DNA of 64,000 nt from Dechloromonas sp. TW-R-39-2 (GCF_016864195.1 NZ_CP045202.1:1271001-1335000), one strand, 5' to 3'. Positions 26,303 through 37,214 are shown, counted from the stretch's first letter. Numbers and translations: made by a program. Notes: generated by a model from the letters alone, not told the origin.

Positions 26303-26719
26303 ATGAACTTTCAACGCGGGCGCAGCCGGGAAGAGCCGGAAATCAATCTGATCCCGATGATCGACGTGCTGCTCGTCATCATCATCTTCTTGATGCTGAC
26401 GACGACCTACGCCAAGTTTTCCGGACTGGAAATCAACCTGCCGACGGCCGATGCCAGCAAGCAGGCCGAGCAGCCGAACGAGATCGATGTCGCAGTCACG
26501 GCAGCCGGCCAGATTTTGATCAACAAATCGCCGTTGACCGCAGCAGACGTCAACAGCATTTCGAATGGTCTGCGCCGTGCCGCGGGCTCCCGCCAGGATC
26601 CGGTGATCGTGATCAATGCCGATGCCAAGGCAACGCATCAGAGCGTGGTCGATGTCATGCAGGCCGCGCAAACGGCCGGTTATCCGCACATTTCCTTTGC
26701 CACCCAAGCGCCGCGCTGA
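26303..26719 (+). CDS. exbD: ExbD/TolR-type motor protein
   Basis: A 138-residue partner of ExbB. A short cytoplasmic start (EEPEINLIPMIDVLLVIIIFLML) contains the membrane helix with the conserved proton-carrying aspartate (D21 in MIDVLLV), followed by a periplasmic domain. Its stop overlaps the lpxK start (TGATG), showing translational coupling. Confidence 0.93.
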   Translation: MNFQRGRSREEPEINLIPMIDVLLVIIIFLMLTTTYAKFSGLEINLPTADASKQAEQPNEIDVAVTAAGQILINKSPLTAADVNSISNGLRRAAGSRQDPVIVINADAKATHQSVVDVMQAAQTAGYPHISFATQAPR

Positions 26720-27717
26720 TGTTTTCTGCGTGGCTGCAGCGTCAATGGTTTGATCAACGCCGGCTTGCGCCGGCGTTGTGGCTTCTGCTGCCGCTGAGCG
26801 GACTCTTTGTCCTGCTCTCTACTTGGGTTCGGCGGCGTACCCGGCCGGAAAAACTGGCGGTGCCGGTCATTGTCATCGGCAACATCACGGTCGGTGGCGC
26901 CGGCAAGACACCGCTTACTCTCCATCTTGCCCATGCCTTGCAGCAACGTGGCTGGCATCCGGGGATCGTCAGTCGTGGTTATGGTGGCGAAAATGCCGTG
27001 CCGCACCGGGTCGACCGTGACTCCCTGCCGGCCGAGGCAGGTGACGAGCCGATTCTGCTCGCCCGGCGCAGTGGTGTTCCGGTCTGGGTGGGGCGTCATC
27101 GTGCTGCGGCAGGGCGCGCATTGCTGGCAGCGCATCCTGAGGTCGATGTGATTCTTTGTGACGACGGGCTGCAGCATTACCGCCTGGCGCGCGATGTCGA
27201 ACTGGCCGTTTTTGACGGGCGTGGTGCCGGTAACGGCTGGCGTCTGCCGGTCGGGCCGTTGCGCGAACCCTTGTCGCGCCTTACTGCGGTCGACGCGATT
27301 ATTTGCAATGGTTTGCCGGATGCCCGCCTGCCGGCGGAGGTGCCGCGTTTTGAAATGCGCTTGCAGCCCGGCCTGTTTTATCGCCTCGATGCACCGGCTG
27401 AACACTGCGAGGTCGGGGCTTTTCTCGGCAAAAAGCTGCATGCGCTGGCCGGTATTGGCGATCCGGGTCGTTTTTTTCGCACCCTTGAAGGGCTTGGCCT
27501 GGACTTCGAGGCACACCCGTTTGCCGATCACCATGCTTATACGGCAGAAGATCTTGCTTTCGCCAAAGACAGCATTCTGCTGATGACCGAGAAGGATGCA
27601 GTAAAATGCGCCGGTCTTGTGGCGGGGGAAACCTGGGTTTTGCCCGTCGAGGCCGAGCTTTCGCCGGCCCTTATTGATCTTATTCTGGAGAAACTCCGTG
27701 GACGCCAGGCTGCTTGA
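26719..27717 (+). CDS. lpxK: Tetraacyldisaccharide 4'-kinase (lipid A biosynthesis)
   Basis: A 332-residue membrane-associated kinase that phosphorylates the 4' position of the lipid A disaccharide precursor using ATP. The P-loop is [14 protein letters not shown] (near residues 53-66), followed by RGYGG and the DDGLQHY motif near 152-158. An N-terminal hydrophobic segment (about 18-36) anchors it to the inner membrane. It overlaps exbD at its start and the Trm112-like gene by 20 bp at its end. Confidence 0.95.
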   Translation: MFSAWLQRQWFDQRRLAPALWLLLPLSGLFVLLSTWVRRRTRPEKLAVPVIVIGNITVGGAGKTPLTLHLAHALQQRGWHPGIVSRGYGGENAVPHRVDRDSLPAEAGDEPILLARRSGVPVWVGRHRAAAGRALLAAHPEVDVILCDDGLQHYRLARDVELAVFDGRGAGNGWRLPVGPLREPLSRLTAVDAIICNGLPDARLPAEVPRFEMRLQPGLFYRLDAPAEHCEVGAFLGKKLHALAGIGDPGRFFRTLEGLGLDFEAHPFADHHAYTAEDLAFAKDSILLMTEKDAVKCAGLVAGETWVLPVEAELSPALIDLILEKLRGRQAA

Positions 27718-27874
27718 TATCCTCGTCTGCCCGATTTGCAAGGGCAATCTCGAACACCGCAAAGCTGAAAAGGAACTGGTTTGCAAACCCTGCAAGCTGG
27801 CATTTCCGATCCGCGACGATATCCCGATCATGCTGGAAGACGAAGCGCGCCAACTGTCAGCGGATAACGAGTAA
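27698..27874 (+). CDS. ycaR: Trm112/YcaR-family small zinc-ribbon protein
   Basis: A 58-residue protein of the Trm112-like (UPF0434) family. [16 protein letters not shown], then [20 protein letters not shown] gives a C-x2-C...C-x2-C zinc-ribbon pattern. The start is GTG at 27698 with GGAG 7 bp upstream; the upstream extension of the open frame is lpxK read in another frame. It lies between lpxK and kdsB, its usual place in proteobacteria, and overlaps the kdsB start (TAATG). Confidence 0.9.
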   Translation: MDARLLDILVCPICKGNLEHRKAEKELVCKPCKLAFPIRDDIPIMLEDEARQLSADNE

Positions 27875-28647
27875 TGCCCGGCCTGCTTTTCAAGGTGGTC
27901 ATTCCGGCGCGTTTTGCGTCGACCCGCCTGCCCGGCAAGCCTTTGCTCGATCTGGGCGGCAAGCCGATGGTTGTGCGGGTGGCCGAGCGAGCCAGGCTGT
28001 CCGGCGCAGAAGAAATCTGGGTGGCGACCGATAATGCCGATGTCCGGGCGGCGGCCGAGGCGCATGAAGTAGCTGCGCTGATGACGCGGGCCGATCATCC
28101 GACCGGTACTGACCGCCTGGCCGAAGTGGTCGAGCAGCGTGGCTGGAGCAGCGATACGATCATCGTCAATGTGCAGGGCGATGAACCGCTGATCGAACCC
28201 GAAGTCATTATCCAGACGGCCCGCCAACTGGCCGCCAGTGGTGCGGATATCGCGACGGTGGCGCATCCGATTCACGATCCGGCCGACTTCTTCAATCCGA
28301 ACGTGGTCAAGGTGGTTTGTCGGGCCGATGGCGATGCCGCCTATTTCTCGCGCGCCCCGATTCCTTATGCGCGCGATCACTTTGCACGCGAAAAAGGCGG
28401 CGATAGCTTGCCTCCCAATTTTCCGGCTTATCGCCATGTCGGTCTGTACGCTTACCGGGCCAGCTTTTTGAAGGCTTACGCCGGGTTGACCGTGGCACCG
28501 ACCGAGGAATTCGAATCACTCGAGCAATTGCGTGCCTTGTGGCACGGTTACCGGATCAGCGTCACATTGATCGATGCTGCACCGGCGCCGGGGGTCGATA
28601 CGCCCGAAGATGCCGAGCGGATGCGCAAACTGTTTGACCGGGCCTGA
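27874..28647 (+). CDS. kdsB: 3-deoxy-manno-octulosonate (KDO) cytidylyltransferase
   Basis: A 257-residue enzyme that activates KDO with CTP to CMP-KDO for lipopolysaccharide inner core synthesis. The nucleotidyltransferase opening [16 protein letters not shown], the [15 protein letters not shown] motif, [12 protein letters not shown] and [10 protein letters not shown] are all typical. The length (257) is normal. It completes the envelope block exbB-exbD-lpxK-ycaR-kdsB, all translationally linked. Confidence 0.97.
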   Translation: MPGLLFKVVIPARFASTRLPGKPLLDLGGKPMVVRVAERARLSGAEEIWVATDNADVRAAAEAHEVAALMTRADHPTGTDRLAEVVEQRGWSSDTIIVNVQGDEPLIEPEVIIQTARQLAASGADIATVAHPIHDPADFFNPNVVKVVCRADGDAAYFSRAPIPYARDHFAREKGGDSLPPNFPAYRHVGLYAYRASFLKAYAGLTVAPTEEFESLEQLRALWHGYRISVTLIDAAPAPGVDTPEDAERMRKLFDRA

Positions 28648-28678
28648 AATAGCGAGTAATTTTTCGGGCTTACATGAC

Positions 28679-28704
28679 GGCTTCAAGTCAGCGGCTTCAA
28701 GTCA
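28679..28704. repeat. Small tandem duplication GGCTTCAAGTCA upstream of adk
   Basis: GGCTTCAAGTCA occurs at 28679-28690 and again at 28693-28704 (14-bp period), in the 101-bp kdsB-adk gap. Probably a slipped-strand duplication; no regulatory role is evident. Confidence 0.6.
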
Positions 28705-28733
28705 GGCCGATAAAAAGATTTTTCGATACATAA

Positions 28734-29402
<669 letters not shown>

Positions 29403-29414
29403 AAGGAGCATGCG

Positions 29415-30674
29415 ATGACGGTCAAGAATGCCTTCTACGCACAGTCAGGGGGCGTGACTGCCGTCATCAATGCGACGGCGTGCGGCCTGATCCAGGAAGC
29501 ACGCCGACATCCCGACAAGATCGGGAAAGTCTATGCCGGTCGCGACGGCATCATCGGTGCGCTGACCGAAGACCTGATCGATACCAGCCTCGAAACCGAC
29601 GAGGCCATTGCCCGCCTGCGTAGCACGCCGGGTGGCGCTTTCGGTTCCTGCCGCTATAAGCTGAAAAGCCTGGAAGATCATCGGGCGCAATACGAGCGTC
29701 TGATCGATGTGTTCAAGGCGCACGATATTGGCTATTTTTTCTACAACGGTGGCAACGACTCCATGGATACCGCCTGGAAGGTTTCCCAGATTGCTGAAAA
29801 AATGGGTTATCCGGTGGTTTGTGTTGGTGTGCCAAAGACCGTTGATAACGATTTGCCGCTGACCGATTGCTGTCCGGGGTTTGGTTCGGTCGCCAAGTAT
29901 GTCGCGACTTCGATTCGTGAAGCAGGCTATGACGTAGCCTCGATGGCTCGCACATCAACCAAGATTTTTGTCCTCGAAGTCATGGGTCGCCATGCTGGCT
30001 GGATTACCGCCGCCTGCGGGCTGGCTGCCGAAAATGCTGGAGAACCGCCGCACATCCTGCTTTTCCCCGAAGTACCCTTCAATCCCGAGCGTTTTCTGGC
30101 GCGGGTCGATGAGTGCGTCAAGCAATACGGCTATTGCACGGTTGCTGTTTCCGAAGGTTTGTCGGATGCCGAAGGCAAATTGATCGCGGACTCGGGAACC
30201 AAAGACGCTTTTGGCCATTCGCAACTGGGGGGCGTTGGGCAGATCGTGGCGCAACTGATCAAGGACAAGCTGGGTTACAAATACCATTGGGCGCTGGCTG
30301 ATTATCTGCAGCGCTCGGCGCGCCACCTGGCATCGCGAACTGATGTCGAGCAGGCACATGCGCTGGGTGTTGCTGCGGTCAACCTGGCCTTGCAGGGCAA
30401 AAATGCTGTGATGGCGACCATCGATCGCCTGGCCGATGCGCCGTATCGCTGGGAAATCGGCGAAGCTCCGCTCAAGGACGTCGCCAATGTCGAGCGCAAG
30501 ATGCCGGCCGAGTTCATCACGGCTGATGGCTTCCACATCACCGATGCCTGCCGCACCTATTTGCAGCCACTGATCGAGGGCGAGGAGCCGCCGCCGTATC
30601 GCAACGGCTTGCCCGATTACGTTCGTTTGCAGAACGTTTCCATCGCCAAAAAGCTGGAGGCGTTCAAAGTCTGA
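29415..30674 (+). CDS. pfp: Pyrophosphate-dependent 6-phosphofructokinase
   Basis: A 419-residue phosphofructokinase that interconverts fructose 6-phosphate and fructose 1,6-bisphosphate, probably with pyrophosphate rather than ATP. The donor-site motifs are GGNDS (112-116), where the aspartate replaces the glycine of ATP enzymes, and PKTVDND (140-146), where the lysine is the PPi-type residue. The length also fits the PPi group (about 400) rather than bacterial ATP-PFK (320). Being reversible, it can serve both glycolysis and gluconeogenesis. It lies directly before hppA, which uses or makes the same metabolite. Confidence 0.88.
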   Translation: MTVKNAFYAQSGGVTAVINATACGLIQEARRHPDKIGKVYAGRDGIIGALTEDLIDTSLETDEAIARLRSTPGGAFGSCRYKLKSLEDHRAQYERLIDVFKAHDIGYFFYNGGNDSMDTAWKVSQIAEKMGYPVVCVGVPKTVDNDLPLTDCCPGFGSVAKYVATSIREAGYDVASMARTSTKIFVLEVMGRHAGWITAACGLAAENAGEPPHILLFPEVPFNPERFLARVDECVKQYGYCTVAVSEGLSDAEGKLIADSGTKDAFGHSQLGGVGQIVAQLIKDKLGYKYHWALADYLQRSARHLASRTDVEQAHALGVAAVNLALQGKNAVMATIDRLADAPYRWEIGEAPLKDVANVERKMPAEFITADGFHITDACRTYLQPLIEGEEPPPYRNGLPDYVRLQNVSIAKKLEAFKV

Positions 30675-30702
30675 TTTTTTGTTAGCCTGAAGAGGGGGAG
30701 TA

Positions 30703-32769
30703 ATGTCTACACCGTTGTTGCTGGCGCTAGCCTGCGCCGTGTTGGCTGTCCTGTATGGCTGGGTTTCCAGCCGACAGATCCTCGCGTTGCCAGCCGGCAA
30801 CGAGCGCATGCAGGAGATCGCCAGGGCGATCCAGCTGGGAGCTGAAGCCTATCTCAGCCGACAGTACAGGACTATCGCCCTGGTGGGGGTCGTACTCTTC
30901 CTGGCTATTGGTTTGATTCCCAAACTGGGTTGGCTGACTGCATTTGGTTTCCTGGTCGGTGCCGTGCTTTCAGGCGCAGCCGGTTTCATTGGAATGAATG
31001 TTTCGGTCCGGGCGAACGTACGTACCGCCGAGGCTGCGCGGGGCGGTATTTCTGCCGCACTGGATGTCGCGTTCAAAGGTGGGGCCATTACCGGCATGCT
31101 GGTGGTCGGCCTTGGGCTGCTCGGCGTGGCTGGCTACTTTGCCTTTCTCAAGTCAGTCAATCCAGCGGGGGCCGATCTTCATCATGTGATCGAACCGCTG
31201 GTCGGGCTGGCTTTTGGCTCATCGCTCATTTCCATTTTCGCTCGTCTGGGTGGCGGTATTTTCACCAAGGGGGCCGACGTTGGTGCGGATCTGGTTGGCA
31301 AGGTCGAAGCCGGCATCCCGGAAGATGATCCACGTAACCCCGCTGTCATTGCCGACAATGTGGGTGATAACGTTGGCGACTGTGCCGGCATGGCGGCCGA
31401 TTTGTTTGAAACCTATGCCGTGACGGTGGTGGCGACGATGGTGTTGGCGGCCCTGACGATCAAGACGGCGACCGGTCTGGGTGAAAACCTGGTGCTTTAT
31501 CCGTTGGCGTTGGGTGCGGTTTCGATCATCGCTTCGATTGTCGGTTGCTATTTCGTCAAGGCGACCGAAGGCGGGAAAATCATGTCGGCCCTTTATCGCG
31601 GCTTGATCGTCGCGGCGGTCCTGGCGCTGGCGGCCTACTATCCGGTGACCGCCTGGTTGATTGGCGCCGGTGCAACATTGCCGGATGGATCAGTGATCAA
31701 TACAGCCACCATGTTTGGCTGTTCTGTCGTTGGCTTGGTGTTGACCGCGGCATTGGTCTGGATCACCGAGTACTACACCGGGACAGACTACGCACCGGTC
31801 AAGCATGTGGCGGCTTCCTGCCAGACGGGCCACGCAACCAACATCATCGCCGGTATCGGCGTTTCGATGAAAGCCTGCGCCTGGCCAGTTCTTTCTGTGT
31901 GTGCTGCAATTTATGCAGCTTTTGCCATGGGTGGATTGTTCGGTATCGCGATTGCAGCAACGTCGATGCTGTCGATGGCCGGTATCGTCGTGGCGCTTGA
32001 TGCCTACGGTCCGATTACCGACAACGCTGGCGGGATTGCCGAAATGGCCGAACTGCCGAAAGAGGTACGCAATGTGACCGATCCACTCGACGCTGTTGGC
32101 AATACAACGAAGGCCGTGACCAAAGGCTATGCCATCGGCTCTGCGGGCCTGGCCGCTCTCGTTCTTTTTGCCGACTATACGCATGGCCTGGAAGCTGCGT
32201 CGGGCAAGGTCTTTACCTTTGACCTGTCGAACCATCTGGTAATCATCGGTCTCTTCATTGGTGGCCTGATTCCTTATCTGTTCGGTGCAATGGCCATGGA
32301 GGCTGTGGGGCGTTCGGCCAGTGCAGTGGTCATGGAAGTGCGCCGCCAGTTCAAGGAAATTCCGGGCATCATGGAAGGAACGGCGAAGCCCGACTATTCT
32401 CGTGCTGTGGACATGTTGACCGTGGCAGCCATCAAGGAAATGATGATTCCGTCGATCTTGCCGGTCGCTGTGCCTATTGTCATCGGTCTGCTGCTCGGTC
32501 CGCAGGCCTTGGGTGGCTTGCTGGTCGGAACCATTGTGACCGGCTTGTTTGTTGCCATTTCGATGACTACTGGTGGTGGTGCTTGGGATAACGCCAAAAA
32601 ATATATCGAAGATGGCCATTTCGGTGGCAAAGGGTCTGATGCGCACAAAGCGGCGGTCACAGGAGATACCGTGGGCGATCCTTACAAAGATACGGCTGGG
32701 CCAGCAGTCAATCCGCTGATCAAGATCATTAATCTGGTTGCTTTGCTGATTGTTCCATTGATGACCTGA
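30703..32769 (+). CDS. hppA: Membrane-bound proton-translocating pyrophosphatase, K+-independent type
   Basis: A 688-residue integral membrane protein with about 16 helices that couples PPi hydrolysis to proton pumping. The catalytic loops are recognisable: [25 protein letters not shown] and [22 protein letters not shown]. The determinant [10 protein letters not shown] (466-475) has lysine (K470) and threonine (T473) in the positions typical of K+-independent H+-pumps; K+-dependent forms have alanine and glycine there. GGGGAG precedes the ATG. It is 28 bp after pfp and ends in a clear terminator. Confidence 0.96.
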   Translation: MSTPLLLALACAVLAVLYGWVSSRQILALPAGNERMQEIARAIQLGAEAYLSRQYRTIALVGVVLFLAIGLIPKLGWLTAFGFLVGAVLSGAAGFIGMNVSVRANVRTAEAARGGISAALDVAFKGGAITGMLVVGLGLLGVAGYFAFLKSVNPAGADLHHVIEPLVGLAFGSSLISIFARLGGGIFTKGADVGADLVGKVEAGIPEDDPRNPAVIADNVGDNVGDCAGMAADLFETYAVTVVATMVLAALTIKTATGLGENLVLYPLALGAVSIIASIVGCYFVKATEGGKIMSALYRGLIVAAVLALAAYYPVTAWLIGAGATLPDGSVINTATMFGCSVVGLVLTAALVWITEYYTGTDYAPVKHVAASCQTGHATNIIAGIGVSMKACAWPVLSVCAAIYAAFAMGGLFGIAIAATSMLSMAGIVVALDAYGPITDNAGGIAEMAELPKEVRNVTDPLDAVGNTTKAVTKGYAIGSAGLAALVLFADYTHGLEAASGKVFTFDLSNHLVIIGLFIGGLIPYLFGAMAMEAVGRSASAVVMEVRRQFKEIPGIMEGTAKPDYSRAVDMLTVAAIKEMMIPSILPVAVPIVIGLLLGPQALGGLLVGTIVTGLFVAISMTTGGGAWDNAKKYIEDGHFGGKGSDAHKAAVTGDTVGDPYKDTAGPAVNPLIKIINLVALLIVPLMT

Positions 32770-32787
32770 AAGGCCGTGAGGCAGAGT

Positions 32788-32812
32788 AAAAGGCGGCTTT
32801 TGCCGCCTTTTT
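32788..32812 (+). terminator. Intrinsic terminator after hppA
   Basis: A 10-bp stem AAAAGGCGGC/GCCGCCTTTT with a TTTT loop, 18 bp after the hppA stop, with a T run. Confidence 0.9.
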
Positions 32813-32878
32813 ACATTTATTCAGAACTCGATTTTTTTATCACGTTAGAATCTAAAAAAAATTGCTGTCTGGGGAGTT

Positions 32879-35059
32879 ATGAATCAGGAAGTTGCTGCCA
32901 GCACTGTTGAGCTTGGTAAATCAGTTGTGCGCGAGGATCTGCTGCATCACGATCCCCTGCTTGATTGTCTGGTCGAGTTAACCCGAATTCATGGTCGTCC
33001 CAGCACGCGCGCGGCATTGATTGCTGGGCTTCCTCTTGAAAAAGGGGTATTGACCCCTTCGCTTTTCGCCCGGGCGGCGAGTCGTGCCGGTTTGTCGGCC
33101 AAACTGATGCGGCGCCAGATCGAACGTATTGATCCGGTCCTGTTGCCTGCTGTTTTGCTGACCAGCGGAGAAGAGGCTTGTGTCCTGCTTGGTTGGGATG
33201 ATGCGGGAGAGAATGCCCGCCTGCTTTTCCCGGAGACCGGTCAAGGTACGGTGCTGATGGCGCGCGAGGAGCTTCTTGCGCGCTATACCGGTATCGCCAT
33301 CTTCTGCCGCCCGCATTTCCGTTTCGATAAGCGGACGCCGCAGGTTGGGGATGTCAAGCTCCGCCACTGGTTCTGGGGGGCGCTGGCTGATCAGTGGCCG
33401 CTCTATCGCGATGTTCTGGCGGCAGCCTTGTTGATCAATATCGCTGCACTGGCGATGCCTCTGTTTTCAATGAATGTTTATGACCGGGTTATTCCCAATC
33501 GTGCCATGGAGACGTTGTGGGTCCTGGCGCTGGGGGTGGCTTTGCTGGTTGCGGTTGATTTGACCCTGCGTTCGTTGCGGGGCTATTTCATTGATCTGGC
33601 GAGTGCCAGAATCGACATGCAGCTATCCGCCAAGATCATGGAGCGGGTACTTGGTGTCCGCATGGAAGCAAGGCCAACCGCTGTGGGTGCGTTTTCATCT
33701 AATTTGCGCTCATTCGAGTCGGTCCGTGATTTCATTACTTCGGCTTCTGTGACGGCGTTTATCGACTTGCCATTTGCCCTGCTGTTTATTCTGGTGATTG
33801 CGCTGATTGCCTGGCAGTTGGTCATCCCGGTATTGCTGGCAATTGTTTTTGTCGTGATTTATGCCTACATTCTTCAGCACAAAATGCACGAGCTTTCAGA
33901 GACAACGTATCGTGCAGGGGCATTGCGTAACGCCACCTTGATTGAAAGCCTGACCGCACTGGAAACAATCAAGACACAAGGGGCGGAAGGTGTCATGCAG
34001 TCAAAGTGGGAGAAGTCGGTTGCTTTCGTTTCCCAAGTCAATAACAAGATGCGCTTTCTTTCTGCGGCAGCAACCAACGGGGCGATGGAAGTCCAGCAAT
34101 TGGTCAGTGTCGTAGTCGTTATCTGCGGCGTCTACCTGATTGGTGATGGCAAACTCAGCATGGGGGGGCTGATTGCCTGCACCATGCTGACTTCCCGCGC
34201 AGTAGCGCCGTTGGGCCAGATGGTTGGCCTGCTCATGCAGTATCACAGCGCCAAAGTTTCTCTGGCCTCGCTGGAAACCATCATGGCCAATCCGGTTGAG
34301 CGTCCGAGCGATGCGGCCTTCGTGCATCGTCCGGAATTAAAGGGAAATATCGAATTTCGCGACGTGCAGTTCAGTTATCCGAATAGTTCGATTGCCGCTC
34401 TGAAGGGCTTGAACTGCAAGATTGTCGCCGGCGAAAAAGTGGTTGTGATCGGGCGGATCGGTTCGGGCAAGACAACTTTGCAAAAATTACTGCTGGGGCT
34501 TTATCAGCCGACCGGTGGTGCGCTGATGATCGATGGCGTCGATGTTCGCCAGCTGGACCCAGCAGATTTGCGACGCAACGTTGGCTATGTGGCGCAGGAT
34601 GTGACGCTTTTTTACGGCACTTTGCGTGACAATATTTCGATCGGGGCGCCTTATGCCGATGATGCTGCAATCATGGCGGCGGCTGAGGCGGCCGGCCTGA
34701 CAGAGTTCGTCAATCGTCATCCGGATGGCTTTGACATGATGATTGGCGAACGAGGGGATTCTTTGTCCGGAGGCCAGCGTCAAGGCGTTGCCATTGCCCG
34801 TGCATTTCTGATGGATCCGCCGATCTTGCTGCTTGATGAGCCGACCAGTGCAATGGACTTTTCATCTGAGCAACAATTCAAGCAGCGCCTCAAGTCAATG
34901 GCTGCGCACAAGACAGTCTTGATCGTGACGCACCGCAACAGTCTTCTTGATTTGGCGACGCGCGTCATCGTGGTCGATGACGGTCGGATCGTGGCTGATG
35001 GTCCGCGCGATCAGGTGATCCAGGCCCTGCAGAGCGGCCGGATCGGGAGAGCTTCATGA
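32879..35059 (+). CDS. Type I secretion ABC transporter for the giant adhesin (LapB-like)
   Basis: A 726-residue inner-membrane export ATPase of the LapB/RtxB group. The N-terminal ~140 residues are a C39-peptidase-like domain without the usual Q...C-G catalytic signature, so it probably only binds substrate. About six membrane helices follow (170-440). The ATPase has Walker A GRIGSGKTT (525-533), signature LSGGQRQG (near 628), Walker B ILLLDEPTSAMD and the H-loop VTHRNSL. The start has GGGGAG just upstream. It overlaps the fusion-protein gene by 4 bp (ATGA). No TolC/LapE outer membrane partner is encoded in the window. Confidence 0.93.
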   Translation: MNQEVAASTVELGKSVVREDLLHHDPLLDCLVELTRIHGRPSTRAALIAGLPLEKGVLTPSLFARAASRAGLSAKLMRRQIERIDPVLLPAVLLTSGEEACVLLGWDDAGENARLLFPETGQGTVLMAREELLARYTGIAIFCRPHFRFDKRTPQVGDVKLRHWFWGALADQWPLYRDVLAAALLINIAALAMPLFSMNVYDRVIPNRAMETLWVLALGVALLVAVDLTLRSLRGYFIDLASARIDMQLSAKIMERVLGVRMEARPTAVGAFSSNLRSFESVRDFITSASVTAFIDLPFALLFILVIALIAWQLVIPVLLAIVFVVIYAYILQHKMHELSETTYRAGALRNATLIESLTALETIKTQGAEGVMQSKWEKSVAFVSQVNNKMRFLSAAATNGAMEVQQLVSVVVVICGVYLIGDGKLSMGGLIACTMLTSRAVAPLGQMVGLLMQYHSAKVSLASLETIMANPVERPSDAAFVHRPELKGNIEFRDVQFSYPNSSIAALKGLNCKIVAGEKVVVIGRIGSGKTTLQKLLLGLYQPTGGALMIDGVDVRQLDPADLRRNVGYVAQDVTLFYGTLRDNISIGAPYADDAAIMAAAEAAGLTEFVNRHPDGFDMMIGERGDSLSGGQRQGVAIARAFLMDPPILLLDEPTSAMDFSSEQQFKQRLKSMAAHKTVLIVTHRNSLLDLATRVIVVDDGRIVADGPRDQVIQALQSGRIGRAS

Positions 35060-36471
35060 GTCGCATCAAGGCAATCGGTGTGGCGCTGCATGGGTGGCTG
35101 GAAGGGGTGGCCGCACGCAGTGCGCCCCGTGTTGAAAAACTGCTTGGACGTTTACCCAGTAAGGAGGATGTCGACGTCGTTGATTTTGCAACGGATGCCG
35201 ATCTGGCCATTCTCCGTCAGGAGCCGTTGAGAGCGCGGGTTCTGTTGCGCTCAATCGGTATCGTTCTGGCTATCTTCATTATCTGGGCTGCGGTGGCTCA
35301 ACTGGACGAGGTGACGCGCGGCGATGGCAAAGTCATTCCGTCAAAGCAACTTCAGGTTTTGCAGAGCATCGATGGCGGCTTGGTGTCCGAAATCCTCGTT
35401 CGTGAGGGTGATGTCGTCCAGGCCAATCAGTTGCTGGTGAAAATTGACGAAACCCGATTCGTTTCTTCGGTCAAGGAAAATCGCTCCCAATACCTGGGAC
35501 TGGTTGCCAAAGCAGCTCGCCTCAAGGCGATGTCGGATGGCAAACCTTTCATTCCTCCTGCGGATGTCTTGAAGGAAGTGCCCGAACTCGTCGAGCAGGA
35601 GCGTCTGCTCTATGAGGCAAAGCGGGAAGAGATGCAGGCGGCGGTTTCGATTGCTCGCCAGCAATTGGCGCAGCGCCAGCAGGAACTTAATGAGTCGCAG
35701 GCCCGCAAGGCCCAGGCACTGCAAGGGTATGAGCTGACGTCGCGCGAGTTGACCGTAACCAAGCCTCTGATTAATTCTGGGGCCGTCTCCGAAGTCGAAT
35801 TGTTGCGTCTTGAGCGTGATGTCTCGCGCTATCGTGGTGAGCGCGATATGGCAACGGCTCAGATCACCCGTATTCAGGCGGCGATTAACGAAGCCCATCG
35901 CAAAATCGAAGAGGTTGAACTGACTTTTCGTAACGATGCAGGCAAGGAACTTTCGGAAACCTCAGGCAAGCTGAATAGCTTGGCTGAGGGAAGTATTGCT
36001 TTGTCTGATCGCGTCAAACAATCCTCCATCCGCTCTCCGGTCAAAGGAACGGTCAAGCGCTTGTTGGTGAATACGGTGGGGGGCGTAGTTCAACCCGGCA
36101 AGGACATGATTGAAATCGTGCCGCTTGAGGATGCCTTGTTGCTGGAAGCGCGCGTTCAGCCTCGTGACATCGCTTTCTTGCGTCCAGGTCAGGCGGCGAT
36201 GGTCAAATTCACCGCTTATGATTTTTCTGTTTATGGCGGGCTTGAAGGGACCTTGGAGCATATCGGTGCCGATAGCGTCATGGATGACAAGGGCAATGCT
36301 TTCTACACGGTTCGTGTCAGGACTAACAAACCTGGATTCGGTGATGCCAATCTCCCGATTATTCCAGGCATGGTTGCCGAAGTTGATATCCTCACAGGGA
36401 AGAAAAGCGTACTGGCCTACTTGTTGAAGCCGGTTTTGCGAGCAAAAAGCGTGGCGTTGACGGAGCGTTGA
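35056..36471 (+). CDS. HlyD-family membrane fusion protein (LapC-like)
   Basis: A 471-residue periplasmic adaptor bridging the ABC transporter to an outer membrane channel. A cytoplasmic N-terminus of about 70 residues is followed by one membrane helix (about 72-92, LLRSIGIVLAIFIIWAAVA), the first biotinyl/lipoyl half-motif (IDGGLVSEILVREGDVV), a long coiled-coil hairpin (about 150-310), the second half-motif and a beta-barrel (RSPVKGTVKRLLVNTVGGVV and later). It overlaps the LuxR gene by one base (TGATG). The order transporter-adaptor-regulator-adhesin indicates a dedicated secretion operon. Confidence 0.93.
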   Translation: MSRIKAIGVALHGWLEGVAARSAPRVEKLLGRLPSKEDVDVVDFATDADLAILRQEPLRARVLLRSIGIVLAIFIIWAAVAQLDEVTRGDGKVIPSKQLQVLQSIDGGLVSEILVREGDVVQANQLLVKIDETRFVSSVKENRSQYLGLVAKAARLKAMSDGKPFIPPADVLKEVPELVEQERLLYEAKREEMQAAVSIARQQLAQRQQELNESQARKAQALQGYELTSRELTVTKPLINSGAVSEVELLRLERDVSRYRGERDMATAQITRIQAAINEAHRKIEEVELTFRNDAGKELSETSGKLNSLAEGSIALSDRVKQSSIRSPVKGTVKRLLVNTVGGVVQPGKDMIEIVPLEDALLLEARVQPRDIAFLRPGQAAMVKFTAYDFSVYGGLEGTLEHIGADSVMDDKGNAFYTVRVRTNKPGFGDANLPIIPGMVAEVDILTGKKSVLAYLLKPVLRAKSVALTER

Positions 36472-37100
36472 TGAAACACTGGATTATCGATGTCGACAAA
36501 AATGCACTGCCAACCTGGTTGGAGGCAATGCCCGGGGCTGCGCTGTTGGTCCGCAATGATTTGCCAAGCATTTCTCTGGGTGAGCCGGGAATTGTCTGGT
36601 GCCGGTTGCGTGCCGGTGAAGATTTTGCCGTGCTGGCTCGTGACATGGCGCATGCGGTATCTCATCAGGTGGTCATTCTTTGTGATGATCTGAACGAGGA
36701 GCTTGTCATGCAGGCTCTTTCGCTAGGGGCGGCCGGCTGCTGCAATACTCATGCCGCACCAGAGGTATTGAGGCAGATTGCGCTGGTCGTCGGTAATGGT
36801 GGTTTGTGGATCGGCCAGTCGCTTTTGCAGCGTTTGGTTGGGACGACTTCGCGACTTCTCGGTCAACGTGCTCCAGCAGAGGAAAATGCCGCCGAGGGCA
36901 GTGCATGGGTTGCTTTGCTCTCAGAGCGCGAGGTGCAGGTTGCTCGTCTGGTTGCTGGAGGCGCCAGCAATAAGGAAGTGGCGAATCAGCTGGCAATTAC
37001 AGAGCGCACAGTCAAAGCTCATCTGACTGCTGCTTTTGAGAAGCTGGGCATTCGTGATCGTTTGCAGCTTTCTCTCAGGATCAACGGTCGGCTACCTTGA
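36471..37100 (+). CDS. LuxR-family transcriptional regulator with degenerate receiver-like domain
   Basis: A 209-residue protein with a C-terminal LuxR/FixJ DNA-binding domain (about 145-205: LSEREVQVARLVAGGASNKE, then VANQLAITERTVKAHL). The N-terminal part folds like a response-regulator receiver (VVILCDDLNEELVMQALSLG, AAGC) but I see no conserved phospho-acceptor aspartate in the expected strand, where the sequence reads IVWCRL. It may therefore act without phosphorylation. ATG at 36471 has GGAG 5 bp upstream; the in-frame TTG one codon earlier is less likely. Placed between the secretion genes and the adhesin gene, it probably regulates adhesin expression (inference). Confidence 0.82.
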   Translation: MKHWIIDVDKNALPTWLEAMPGAALLVRNDLPSISLGEPGIVWCRLRAGEDFAVLARDMAHAVSHQVVILCDDLNEELVMQALSLGAAGCCNTHAAPEVLRQIALVVGNGGLWIGQSLLQRLVGTTSRLLGQRAPAEENAAEGSAWVALLSEREVQVARLVAGGASNKEVANQLAITERTVKAHLTAAFEKLGIRDRLQLSLRINGRLP

Positions 37101-37106
37101 TTCCCG

Positions 37107-37124
37107 GGAGAGCCTTGTCTCTCC
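37107..37124 (+). other. Stem-loop between the LuxR-type gene and the adhesin gene
   Basis: GGAGAG (37107-37112) pairs with CTCTCC (37119-37124) around a 6-base loop, directly after the regulator gene. No T run follows, so it may slow or process the transcript rather than terminate it. The 114-bp gap to the adhesin start has no convincing promoter. Confidence 0.35.
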
Positions 37125-37214
37125 TGAATGGCTGGATTGTACTTTGGTGCAATAGCCAACAAACTTGAAGCTCCTTACACTGGCGCAATCACTAATGCTG
37201 TATGGAGTTTTACC

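Noticed and set aside
37128..37214. 29-codon upstream extension of the adhesin
   Set aside because: The start at 37215 has a well-placed GGAG and matches the LapA-type N-terminus.
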